A stretch of 8,655 nt of DNA from an uncultured Olsenella sp. (GCA_959598545.1 CAUGFC010000078.1:1-8655), one strand, 5' to 3'; counted from the first letter of the stretch, positions 1-6,438 are shown. Numbers and translations: made by a program. Notes: generated by a model from the sequence alone, not told the origin.

Positions 1-1096
1 CCAGGTACGCGGAGTTCTTCGGCTCGAAGACGCTCGCGAACGTGGGGTCGAAGCCGGCCGAGACGTCGCTCGAGAGCATGTTGGAGGCCGCGAGGCAGCG
101 GCGCAGCGCGAGCGGGCCGCTCTGGCCGGAAAGCTCCAGCACCTCGGCCATCGTGTCCTCAAAGAAGTGGCTGGTCATGCCGGTGGCGCCCACCGAGCCG
201 ATCTCCTCCTTGTCCACGAGCAGGCACACGGCCGTGCGTGCGGGCGCCTGGGCGTCGAGCTGAGCCACGAGGCTCGTGTAGGCGCAGGAGCGGTCGTCCT
301 GGCCGTAGCCCAGGATCATTGAGCGGTCCAGGCCCAGGTCGCGGGCTGCGCCGGCGGGCACGACCTCCAGCTCGGCGGAGAGCAGGTCCTCCTCCTCGAT
401 GCCCAGCTGCTCGCGCAGGATGGCCAGCACTCCGGCCTTGACCGGGGACTTCTCGGCGTCCTCGTCCTTCTCGGCGCCCTCCTCGATCACGACGGGACGG
501 TTGCCCACCAGCACGTCGAGCATCTCGCCTTCGATGACCTCGGAGGCCTTCTTGCCCATCTGCTGGCTGGAGAGGTGGATGAGCAGGTCGGAGATGCAGA
601 AGACGGGGTCGTCCTCGTCCTCGCCGATCACCACGTTCACGACGCTGCCGTCCTTCTTGGCCACGACGCCGTGGATGGCCAGCGGGATGGTGACCCACTG
701 GTACTTCTTGACGCCGCCGTAGTAGTGCGTGTCAAGCGTGACGATCTCGTTCTTCTCCTCGACGGGGTCCTGCTTGACGTCCAGGCGCGGAGAGTCGATG
801 TGCGCGCCGAGGATGTTGACGCCGCGCTCGAGCGGCTCGGTGCCCAGGTGCAGCAGCATGAGGCTCTTGCCGCGGTTGACGGCGTAGACCTTGTCGCCGG
901 GCTTGAGGGGCTCGCCGGAGGCGACGCGGCTTGCCAGGCTCACGTAGCCGGCCTCCTCGGCCATGGCCACGGATGCGGCGCAGCACTCGCGCTCGGTCTT
1001 GTTGTCGGAGATGAAGGCCTTGTAGCCCTCGCAGAGGTAGTGCAGCTCGTCGAGCTGCTCGGGGGTGTAGTCCTTCCAGGCGTTGGGACGCTCCAT
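1..1096 (-). CDS. M18-family zinc aminopeptidase (3' truncated by window edge)
   Basis: Probable cytosolic metallo-aminopeptidase that removes N-terminal residues from peptides. The gene starts at an ATG at 1096 (reads MERPNAWKDYTPEQ) and stays open for 365 codons to the left edge. Visible M18 motifs are GAHIDSPRL near residues 97-105 (metal-ligand His99 and Asp101), GYGQDDRSCAY near 263-273 (the QDD aspartate expected to bridge two metals), DKEEIGSVGATG near 295-306 (catalytic/ligand Glu pair 297-298) and SSDVSAGFDPT near 342-352. The last motif resembles the bacterial ApeA-like subgroup more than the SxDMAHAxHPN form of eukaryotic aspartyl aminopeptidases. Family members are usually about 430-480 residues, so roughly 100 C-terminal residues, including the last His ligand, lie outside. 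AAGGGAG sits 4 nt before the start. The gene follows the membrane-protein gene on the same strand after an 85-nt gap. The family is secure; substrate preference is not readable. Confidence 0.93.
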   Translation of the reverse strand, partial: MERPNAWKDYTPEQLDELHYLCEGYKAFISDNKTERECCAASVAMAEEAGYVSLASRVASGEPLKPGDKVYAVNRGKSLMLLHLGTEPLERGVNILGAHIDSPRLDVKQDPVEEKNEIVTLDTHYYGGVKKYQWVTIPLAIHGVVAKKDGSVVNVVIGEDEDDPVFCISDLLIHLSSQQMGKKASEVIEGEMLDVLVGNRPVVIEEGAEKDEDAEKSPVKAGVLAILREQLGIEEEDLLSAELEVVPAGAARDLGLDRSMILGYGQDDRSCAYTSLVAQLDAQAPARTAVCLLVDKEEIGSVGATGMTSHFFEDTMAEVLELSGQSGPLALRRCLAASNMLSSDVSAGFDPTFASVFEPKNSAYL

Positions 1097-1100
1097 GTGA

Positions 1101-1173
1101 CTCCCTTCTCGATGGTGTGCCGCAGACGATTCTACCCACTTGCGCGGCGGGCGAGAAGGGCGCTCGAGAAGGG
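1101..1173 (-). promoter_or_regulatory. Shine-Dalgarno with two upstream complementary copies
   Basis: The aminopeptidase ribosome site lies in TCGAGAAGGG (minus strand, 1112-1103), continuing as AG. Its exact complement CCCTTCTCGA occurs at minus 1173-1164 (10 bp), and a second copy, CCCTTCTCG, at 1160-1152 (9 bp). In a read-through transcript from the upstream gene either copy could pair with the ribosome site. A transcript starting at the candidate promoter near 1122 would lack both. The complementarity is seen directly; the regulatory meaning is inferred. Confidence 0.35.
1129..1157 (-). promoter_or_regulatory. Candidate promoter of the M18 aminopeptidase gene
   Basis: On the minus strand a TAGAAT hexamer (1134-1129) fits a sigma-A-type -10 box. 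Seventeen nucleotides upstream is TTCTCG (1157-1152), a poor -35 match. The predicted start point near 1122 would give a leader of about 26 nt containing the Shine-Dalgarno. The 20-bp neighbourhood 1139-1120 resembles that of the fba -10 box (16 of 20 positions), which raises my confidence somewhat. It is prediction only. Confidence 0.4.
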
Positions 1174-1181
1174 CGTCGCGG

Positions 1182-1982
1182 CTATCGCGTGGGCGTCTCG
1201 GCGCCGTTCCCGGTTGACCCCGGCTCTGACGGGGAGGTGCCCTCGTCGGGGAGCCGGTCGGCCTCGCCCGAGCTATCCTCTCCGGCGCCGGTTCCCGCTT
1301 CGGCGCCGTCCTGCGAGCCCGTGGTGCCGCCGTCCGGGGAGGGCGCGGTCTCGTCCCCGCCGGGCTCGGACGGGGCGGGCGTCGTCGCGGCGTCGTCCGT
1401 GGGGCCGTCCTGTGCCGTGTCGCCCTCGTCGGGCTCCGCGCCGGGCTCCTCCGTCACCGGCTCCGTGGGCGCCTCGGTCGCCTGCTCCTCGACGACCGGT
1501 CCCGCGAGCTGGGGCTTGGTGCCGATGCCGCCGCCCTGCGTCGCCAGGCTCACCACGAGCGCGTAGGCCAGCACGGCGACGATCCCAGCCGCGGTGGCCG
1601 CGAGCGCCACGCGCCTCCGCACGAGGGCCTGCCGCCGCTCCCGGGCGGCGTCGCGCACCTCGGCCGGGGCGATCGGGGTGCCAGACGGCGCGACCTCCTC
1701 GACCTGGGCGCGACCGGACACGGAGCCCACGACGCGGGTCTCGTCCGCGGCGTCGGACCCGAGCGCGCGGATCTTCTCGGCCGAGGAGCGGAGTATGTTG
1801 CGGTAGACCTGCGTTGCCACCGCGGAGGCGACGGCGCCGACGACGGCGCCGATGATCGACCCGGCGACGCCGATCTGCGTCGAGAGGGCAAAGGAGGTCG
1901 CGGCGGCGAGCGCCGTCGCGAGCAGCTGCGAGGGGGAGAAGTCCCCGAGAACGCCGTCGGCGCGTTCGCTCTTCTCGGCCAT
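1182..1982 (-). CDS. Unrecognised membrane protein with acidic, Pro/Thr/Ser/Gly-rich C-terminal tail
   Basis: I do not recognise the function. The 266-residue product starts MAEKSERADG; the ATG at 1982 has AAGGAG a few bases upstream, so I prefer it to an in-frame start farther out whose extra 24 residues are Arg-rich and look like translated intergenic DNA. Residues about 18-58 form a long hydrophobic Ala/Gly-rich stretch with a glycine-zipper look (VAGSIIGAVVGAV), enough for one long or two short membrane passes. A charged, Arg-rich linker (about 61-124) follows, then a clear transmembrane helix at about 125-147 (VALAATAAGIVAVLAYALVV). The remaining roughly 115 residues are low-complexity, rich in Glu, Asp, Pro, Thr, Ser and Gly, lack Cys, and are probably disordered. 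If the N-terminal segment crosses twice, the Arg-rich linker is inside and the tail outside (positive-inside rule). It is divergent from fba and 85 nt upstream of the aminopeptidase gene. The ORF is well supported by codon pattern; the role is open. Confidence 0.82.
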   Translation of the reverse strand: MAEKSERADGVLGDFSPSQLLATALAAATSFALSTQIGVAGSIIGAVVGAVASAVATQVYRNILRSSAEKIRALGSDAADETRVVGSVSGRAQVEEVAPSGTPIAPAEVRDAARERRQALVRRRVALAATAAGIVAVLAYALVVSLATQGGGIGTKPQLAGPVVEEQATEAPTEPVTEEPGAEPDEGDTAQDGPTDDAATTPAPSEPGGDETAPSPDGGTTGSQDGAEAGTGAGEDSSGEADRLPDEGTSPSEPGSTGNGAETPTR

Positions 1983-2040
1983 GGGGCTCCTTCCGTGAAC
2001 GATTCCACGACTTAACCGTACCCGCCGACGCCTCCGACGT

Positions 2041-2080
2041 GCGGCTTGGCCCAAAAGGACACGAAGACCTTACAAGCCGC
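2041..2080. promoter_or_regulatory. Inverted repeat in the divergent intergenic region
   Basis: GCGGCTTG (2041-2048) and CAAGCCGC (2073-2080) are perfect 8-bp inverted arms. Inside, AAGG (2055-2058) can pair with CCTT (2068-2071), leaving a 9-nt loop. It lies about 45 bp upstream of the fba -10 candidate and 58 bp upstream of the divergent membrane-protein gene. It could be an operator or, on the minus strand, a leader hairpin. No regulator is recognised. Confidence 0.35.
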
Positions 2081-2125
2081 TCGAAAAAGCCGCCCCTGCT
2101 GCGCTCGCCCCGGCTGCCGTGGGGG

Positions 2126-2131
2126 TAAAAT
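2126..2131 (+). promoter_or_regulatory. Candidate -10 box of fba
   Basis: TAAAAT preceded by a run of five G and followed by GGTCTGTGG. It is the best -10 match in the fba upstream region and would start transcription near 2138, giving a leader of about 42 nt. No convincing -35 hexamer lies 16-18 nt upstream, so an activator or a non-canonical promoter is possible. The surrounding 20 bp resemble those of the aminopeptidase promoter candidate. Confidence 0.45.
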
Positions 2132-2169
2132 GGTCTGTGGTTCTGTCCTTCCGTGTTTCTACAACGTAT

Positions 2170-2174
2170 GGAGG
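2170..2174 (+). promoter_or_regulatory. Ribosome binding site that fixes the fba start
   Basis: GGAGG lies 5 nt before the ATG at 2180. This decides in favour of that start over an in-frame GTG at 2153 and ATG at 2168; the latter would place the ribosome site inside its own coding sequence. Confidence 0.85.
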
Positions 2175-2179
2175 TCAAC

Positions 2180-3052
2180 ATGCTCGTCAACGCTACTGCC
2201 ATGCTCAAGGCCGCCGAGAAGGGCCACTACGCCGTGGGCGCCTTCAACACCAACAACCTCGAGTGGGCGTCCGCGATCCTCGACGCCGCCGAGGAGCTCC
2301 AGTCCCCGGTCATCATCCAGTGCTCCGCCGGCGCCGCCAAGTGGCAGACCAGCTACAAGGTCGTCGCCGACCTGGTGAAGGGCCTCGTCGAGGACAAGGG
2401 CATCACCGTCCCCGTCGCCCTGCACCTCGACCACGGCACCTATGAGGACGTCTTCAAGTGCATCGAGGCCGGCTTCACCTCCGTCATGTACGACGGCTCC
2501 CACGAGGAGACCTTCGACCTCAACCTCAAGCGCACCGAGGAGGTCGTCAAGGCCGCGCACGCCAAGGGCATCTCCGTCGAGGCCGAGGTGGGCGGCATCG
2601 GCGGCGTCGAGGACGGCGTCGCCTCCAACGGCGAGCTCGCCGACCCCGAGCAGTGCAAGGCCATCGCCGACCTGGGCGTCGACTTCCTCGCCTGCGGCAT
2701 CGGCAACATCCACGGCATCTACCCCGAGAACTGGGAGGGTCTGTCCTTCGACCAGCTCAAGGCCATCAAGGAGGCCGTGGGCGACCTGCCGCTCGTCCTC
2801 CACGGCGGCACCGGCATCCCCGTTGACCAGATTCAGAAGGCCATCTCCCTCGGCATCTGCAAGATCAACGTCAACACCGACCTCCAGCTCGTCTTCGCCG
2901 AGGCCATCCGCAAGTACATCGAGGCCGGCAAGGACCTCGACGGCAAGGGCTACGACCCGCGCAAGCTCCTCAAGGGCGGCCGCGAGGCCATCACCGCCCG
3001 CACCAAGGAGCTCATCGAGGAGTTCGGCTCCACGGGCAAGGGCTGGGCGTAG
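2180..3052 (+). CDS. fba: Class II fructose-bisphosphate aldolase
   Basis: Zinc-dependent cytosolic enzyme of glycolysis and gluconeogenesis; it reversibly cleaves fructose 1,6-bisphosphate to dihydroxyacetone phosphate and glyceraldehyde 3-phosphate. The 290-residue length is normal for the short class II type. Visible motifs are GAFNTNN near residues 20-26, LHLDHG at 81-86 (catalytic Asp84, zinc ligand His85), EAEVGGIGG at 134-142, GNIHGIYP at 175-182 (zinc ligand His178), LHGGTGIP at 207-214 (zinc ligand His208) and KINVNTD at 228-234 (phosphate-binding region). A tagatose-bisphosphate or related ketose-bisphosphate aldolase of the same superfamily is the main alternative, but a stand-alone gene with this sequence fits FBA better. 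Codons are strikingly biased to C-ending and AAG/GAG forms, more so than in neighbouring genes, as expected for a very highly expressed gene. It is monocistronic, with its own promoter candidate and a strong terminator, and ends in TAG. Confidence 0.96.
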   Translation: MLVNATAMLKAAEKGHYAVGAFNTNNLEWASAILDAAEELQSPVIIQCSAGAAKWQTSYKVVADLVKGLVEDKGITVPVALHLDHGTYEDVFKCIEAGFTSVMYDGSHEETFDLNLKRTEEVVKAAHAKGISVEAEVGGIGGVEDGVASNGELADPEQCKAIADLGVDFLACGIGNIHGIYPENWEGLSFDQLKAIKEAVGDLPLVLHGGTGIPVDQIQKAISLGICKINVNTDLQLVFAEAIRKYIEAGKDLDGKGYDPRKLLKGGREAITARTKELIEEFGSTGKGWA

Positions 3053-3087
3053 CGAGAAGATCGTGCGCGCCGCATAGGCAACGCCGA

Positions 3088-3126
3088 CGCCCGGTTCCGC
3101 ACGTGCGGAGCCGGGCGCCTTTCTGT
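3088..3126 (+). terminator. Intrinsic terminator of fba
   Basis: A 14-bp stem (3088-3101 against 3104-3117) with one G-T wobble and only 2 unpaired bases between the arms in full pairing; the real loop is probably CGTG or larger. It is followed by CCTTTCTGT. It starts 35 nt after the fba stop. The trailing T run is short, so termination may be imperfect. Confidence 0.8.
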
Positions 3127-3161
3127 CCGCGCTCTCTTCTCGCCGTGTGACGCGTCTTCGG

Positions 3162-3229
3162 CTCAGGTGGAGCAAGTGGACGTTTTTCTCGACAATGCAC
3201 CAAAAAAGCGTCTGCGATCTCCACTTGAG
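3162..3229. repeat. Imperfect palindromic element between convergent genes
   Basis: Outer arms CTCAGGTGGAG (3162-3172) and CTCCACTTGAG (3219-3229) pair over 11 positions with one G-T wobble. Two symmetric 6-nt unpaired segments follow, then GACG (3179-3182) against CGTC (3209-3212), then a T run (3183-3187) against an A run (3202-3207), closing a loop of about 14 nt (3188-3201). The arms thus read in the same order from either strand, and the segment is much richer in A/T than its surroundings. It may be a two-way terminator for fba and the suf operon, or a copy of a dispersed palindromic repeat. Copy number cannot be told from one window. Confidence 0.5.
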
Positions 3230-3273
3230 TCACAAAGAGCGATGGGCTGCCGAGAAGGGTCGTCCTCCCGCGG

Positions 3274-3714
3274 CTACATGGGCTTGGCAGTGCAGGGGTC
3301 GGCGTCGTCGGGGCGCACGAGGTCGGCGAGGGTCTTGCTGTCCAGGTAGCCCGCCGTCACGCGGCCGAGGTCGCGCCAGACGCCCACGGTGGGGCAGGTG
3401 CCGACCTGCGGGCAGATCTCCTCGTTGGTGCAGTCGAGGCAGCTCACGGGCGCGAGCGACCCCTCCGCGGCACGCAGGAGCTCGCCGAGGGTGTACTGGT
3501 CCGCCGGGCGCGTGAGCTTGTAGCCGCCGCCCTTGCCGCGCTGGCTCTCCACGTAGCCGGCCTTGTGCATGAGGGAGATGACCTGCTCCAGGTACTTGCG
3601 CGAGATGTGCTGGCGGCGCGCCACATCGCCGAGCGAGACCCACCCGTCGTGCGCGGCGAGGTCCGCCATCGCGCGCAGCGCGTACATCCCCTTGGTCGAG
3701 AACATGCCAGCCAT
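3274..3714 (-). CDS. Rrf2-family (IscR-like) transcriptional regulator, last gene of the suf operon
   Basis: Probable iron-sulfur-sensing DNA-binding repressor of the suf operon. From MAGMFSTKGMYALRAM it has 146 residues, normal for Rrf2. The N-terminal winged helix-turn-helix covers about residues 5-70 (VSLGDVARRQHISRKYLEQVI, then the wing GKGGGYKL). The sensor region has Cys92, Cys95, Cys101 and Cys107, followed by VWRDL. Cys95-x5-Cys101-x5-Cys107 has exactly the spacing of the three cluster-ligand cysteines of E. coli IscR, but the position of the IscR His ligand is Val110, and Cys92 is an extra Cys. It starts 2 nt after the sufU stop; a second ATG at 3705 is equally plausible because the upstream ribosome site is weak. 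An unrelated-effector Rrf2 such as CymR is less likely, given the cysteines and the context. Confidence 0.92.
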   Translation of the reverse strand: MAGMFSTKGMYALRAMADLAAHDGWVSLGDVARRQHISRKYLEQVISLMHKAGYVESQRGKGGGYKLTRPADQYTLGELLRAAEGSLAPVSCLDCTNEEICPQVGTCPTVGVWRDLGRVTAGYLDSKTLADLVRPDDADPCTAKPM

Positions 3715-3716
3715 GG

Positions 3717-4151
3717 CTACCCCCGCGCCTCGAGCATCTCGTCGAGCGTGCGCCACGCCAGCTCGGCACACTTCACGCGCGCCGGCATGTGCGCGATGTC
3801 GCGCAGGAGCACGCCGTCCTCCAGCGCCTCGAGCGCGGCCTCGTCGGTCTCCTCGCCGCGGACCATGCGCATGAACAGCGCGCAGAGCTCACGCGCCTCC
3901 TCGGGCGTCTTGTCGATCATGAGGTCGCTCATGATGTCGGCGCTCGCCTGGGAGATGGCGCAGCCGTGGCCGGTGAACGCCGCCTCCTCGATGGTGCCGT
4001 CGTCGGCGAACTTCACGGAGAACGTGAGCTCGTCGCCGCAGGAGGGGTTCACGCCCTCGTGGCTGCAGTCGGCGTCCTCCAGCTGGTACTTGTAGTCGGG
4101 GTGCGAGACGTGGTCCATGAAGGCCGCGTTGTAGAGGTCAGTCACTGCCAT
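3717..4151 (-). CDS. sufU: SufU, zinc-dependent sulfur-transfer protein
   Basis: SufU accepts persulfide sulfur from the cysteine desulfurase SufS and passes it towards the SufBCD scaffold; it replaces SufE in many Gram-positive bacteria. The 144-residue product has the IscU fold and all three conserved cysteines: NPSCGD (Cys38, with Asp40), GHGCAIS (Cys64) and RVKCAELAW (Cys128). By analogy with Bacillus SufU, Cys38, Asp40, Cys64 and Cys128 should hold zinc. The long segment between the second and third Cys (about residues 80-118) is the SufU-type insertion that distinguishes it from the scaffold IscU, so I call it SufU and not IscU. Its start lies inside the last codons of sufS (14-nt overlap), which indicates translational coupling of partner proteins. 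It ends 2 nt before the rrf2 start. Confidence 0.95.
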   Translation of the reverse strand: MAVTDLYNAAFMDHVSHPDYKYQLEDADCSHEGVNPSCGDELTFSVKFADDGTIEEAAFTGHGCAISQASADIMSDLMIDKTPEEARELCALFMRMVRGEETDEAALEALEDGVLLRDIAHMPARVKCAELAWRTLDEMLEARG

Positions 4152-5373
4152 GGAAGATCCCCCAGACCTGGCTCAGGCCGTCGACGAGGCGGTCCACGTC
4201 GGCGGCGTCGTTGTAGAACGCGAGGCTCGCGCGGCAGCAGGCGAGGTTCTCCACGCCGAGCCACGCGAGCAGCGGCTGCGCGCAGTGGTGACCGGCGCGG
4301 ATGCACACGCCGGAGGCGTCGAGGATGCTCGCCACGTCGTGCGGATGGACGCCGCGCACGTTGAAGCTGATGACGCCGTGGTGGCGTGCGGGGTCGGCGC
4401 TGCCGATAAGGTCGACGAAGTCCAGCTCCGCCAGGCGCTCGAAGGCGTAGGCGACGAGCGCGGCCTCGCGCTCGGCCACGGCGGGCAGGCCCACGGTCTG
4501 CGTGAGGTAAGTGAGCGCGGCGCCGGTGCCGTAGATGCCGGCGGCGTCCTGCGTGCCCGCCTCGAACTTCTCGGGCACGGGCGCCCACGTGGCGTCCTGC
4601 TCGCGCACGGAGTCGATCATCTCGCCTCCGGTGAGCATCGGCGGCATGGCCTCGAGAAGGTCGTGGCGCCCCCAGAGCACGCCCACGCCCATCGGGCCGA
4701 GCGCCTTGTGGCCGGAGAACGCGAGGAAGTCCGCGCCGAGCTCGTCCACGTTCACGCGCAGGTGCGGGATGGACTGCGCGGCGTCCACGACCATCGCGGC
4801 GCCCACGGCGTGCGCGGCGTCCGCGAGGCGCCGGACGGGCAGCTCGCAGCCCATGACGTTGGAGACGTGCGCGGCGGCCACGATCTTGGTGCGCGGGCCG
4901 ATCTTCTCGGCGATCTCCGTGTCCGCGAGCGTGCCGTCCTTCTCGGGATAGAGGTAGACGAGGCGCGCACCGGCGGCGCGGCAGGCCTCCTGCCACGGGA
5001 TGAGGTTGGAGTGGTGCTCCATTATGGTGATTGCCACCTCGTCGCCGGGACCGAGGACGGTGGGCGCCCAGGACTTGGCCACGAGGTTCAGGCTCTCGCT
5101 CGTGTTGCGCGTGAAGACCACGTCACGCGCGTCGGGCGCGCCGATGAGGGCAGCGACCTGCGCGCGGACGTCGGCGATGGCCGCGGTGGCCGCCACGGAG
5201 AGGCTGTAGAGGCCGCGCAGGGGGTTGGCGTTCATGGTCTCGTAGAAGCGGCGCTGGGCGTCGAGCGCGCAGGCGGGGCGCTGCGCGGTGGCCGCGCTAT
5301 CGAGAAACGCGATTTCGGGGTGGTCGGCCAGCAGCGGGAAGTCCGCGCGGTACGGGTTCTGCCGGATGTCCAT
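4138..5373 (-). CDS. sufS: SufS, group II cysteine desulfurase
   Basis: PLP-dependent enzyme that converts L-cysteine to L-alanine and leaves a persulfide on its active-site Cys, supplying sulfur for cluster assembly. The 411-residue length is typical of SufS/CsdA (about 405-415). Key sites are FLDSAATAQRP near residues 23-33, MEHHSN near 118-123 (His121, the likely PLP-stacking residue), VDAAQS near 196-201 (Asp197 and Gln200, PLP contacts), SGHK (Lys223, Schiff-base lysine), RAGHHCAQP at 359-367 (catalytic Cys364) and RASLAFYN from Arg381. The short RAGHHCAQP loop is the group II type, which needs an activator, here SufU from the adjacent gene. The start at 5373 is preceded by GAGGAGG at 8-nt spacing, and only 3 nt separate it from the sufD stop. 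Confidence 0.97.
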   Translation of the reverse strand: MDIRQNPYRADFPLLADHPEIAFLDSAATAQRPACALDAQRRFYETMNANPLRGLYSLSVAATAAIADVRAQVAALIGAPDARDVVFTRNTSESLNLVAKSWAPTVLGPGDEVAITIMEHHSNLIPWQEACRAAGARLVYLYPEKDGTLADTEIAEKIGPRTKIVAAAHVSNVMGCELPVRRLADAAHAVGAAMVVDAAQSIPHLRVNVDELGADFLAFSGHKALGPMGVGVLWGRHDLLEAMPPMLTGGEMIDSVREQDATWAPVPEKFEAGTQDAAGIYGTGAALTYLTQTVGLPAVAEREAALVAYAFERLAELDFVDLIGSADPARHHGVISFNVRGVHPHDVASILDASGVCIRAGHHCAQPLLAWLGVENLACCRASLAFYNDAADVDRLVDGLSQVWGIFHGSD

Positions 5374-5376
5374 CGC

Positions 5377-6438
5377 CTACGCCTCCTCGTCGAGCAGGGC
5401 GCCGGCGCCCGCCTCCACGACGGAGCGGGCCTCGGGGCAGGGGGCGTGCATGAGGGCGTCCTCGTAGACGGCCTGCACGAAGAGCTGCTCGGCGTCCTCG
5501 CGGGAGAGTCCGCGGCTGGCGAGAAACGCCAGCTGCTCGGGGCTCACAGAGCCGATCGTGGCGCCATGGTTGCCGGCGACGTCGTCCTCGTCGCAGAGGA
5601 TCGTGGGCAGCGTCTTGTTGACCACGTCGTCGCCCAGCACGAGCACGGTCTCTGCCTCGTTGCCCTGTGCGCCCTTGGCGCCGTGGACGAGGTCGATCGT
5701 GGTGCGCAGGCCCTTGTGCGCGGCGTCCTCGAGCACGCCGTTGTAGGCGAGCTCGGAGCGCGTGTTACGGCCGCGCTGGCGCACGATCTCGTTGATGTCC
5801 AGCACCTCCGTGCCGCAGGTGTGGTAGCGGCAGCCCAGGTCAACGCGCGCACGCTCGCCGGCGAGGTCGCAGGCAAAGCCCAGCGCGACGGTGCCGCCGC
5901 CGAGCAGGTACTGGTGCACGTCGACGCGGACGTCGCGCGCCGCGGAGATGCCCACGCTCTCGAGGTGCTGCTGGCCGGCGCCCACGCGCACGTACTCGTG
6001 CAGGTGGACGCGCGCCCCAGCCTCGGCGATGATGCGTACGAGAGACGCGGACGTGCCGGCCTCGCCGCCCTTCTCGCCCGCGCCCGCGGCCACGACGATG
6101 GTTGCCTCGGCGCCAGAGCGGACCATCACGCCGGTGTCGGCGACGTCGCCCGCGCCCACGGCGACCACGATCGGCTCCTCGCGGACCTCCCCGCGCGGGA
6201 CCTCCACGTAGCGGGCGCCCTTCGCCTGGGACTCCACCCAGTCGGTGACCTCGCGGCCCATCCCGCACTCCACGCCCTCGAAGAGGCGCGGCAGCGAGAA
6301 GTACACGTCGCCCTTGCGGCCGCGCGCGGGCACCGTGAGCGTGATGTCGTTCGTGCGCAGGCGGTTCCACGTCTGCGCAGGGGCGACGTTGACGCGCTCG
6401 AGGGTGAGCTCGGGCGCCAGGTCCTTCTCGGCCATCAT
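5377..6438 (-). CDS. sufD: SufD, scaffold subunit of the SufBCD complex
   Basis: Non-ATPase beta-helix subunit that pairs with SufB and binds a SufC ATPase; the SufB-SufD interface is where the nascent iron-sulfur cluster forms. The 353-residue product has the SufBD core over about residues 85-320. The conserved DVAGNHGATIGSV segment (287-299) contains His291, matching E. coli SufD His360, which is needed for cluster formation. It is followed by the helical C-terminal SufC-binding part (about 300-335). It is shorter than E. coli SufD (about 420) because the N-terminal helical domain is reduced, which is common in Gram-positive homologues. Two consecutive ATG codons start the gene; the first (6438) overlaps the sufB stop as ATGA and the second (6435) is possible. 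The sequence reads in frame well upstream into sufB, but that extension is only an antiparallel-frame artefact. Confidence 0.93.
   Translation of the reverse strand: MMAEKDLAPELTLERVNVAPAQTWNRLRTNDITLTVPARGRKGDVYFSLPRLFEGVECGMGREVTDWVESQAKGARYVEVPRGEVREEPIVVAVGAGDVADTGVMVRSGAEATIVVAAGAGEKGGEAGTSASLVRIIAEAGARVHLHEYVRVGAGQQHLESVGISAARDVRVDVHQYLLGGGTVALGFACDLAGERARVDLGCRYHTCGTEVLDINEIVRQRGRNTRSELAYNGVLEDAAHKGLRTTIDLVHGAKGAQGNEAETVLVLGDDVVNKTLPTILCDEDDVAGNHGATIGSVSPEQLAFLASRGLSREDAEQLFVQAVYEDALMHAPCPEARSVVEAGAGALLDEEA

Noticed and set aside
575..1855. A 426-codon plus-strand open frame across the aminopeptidase start and membrane-protein gene
   Set aside because: Composition turns into Arg/Pro/Ser low complexity, and it overlaps two supported minus-strand genes in antisense.
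2153..2179. Upstream in-frame GTG or ATG as the fba start
   Set aside because: GGAGG lies 5 nt before the ATG at 2180, and homologues begin at that methionine; the upstream residues do not resemble the family.
2159..3175. A 338-codon minus-strand frame opposite fba
   Set aside because: It is antisense to a gene with intact catalytic motifs and extreme codon bias; the Leu/Val/Asp/Gly/Ala-rich product is the expected mirror of GC-ending codons.
3127..3273. Small protein or RNA gene in the convergent gap
   Set aside because: No open frame with a ribosome site, no tRNA-like fold and no clear promoter are visible. Only the palindromic element stands out.
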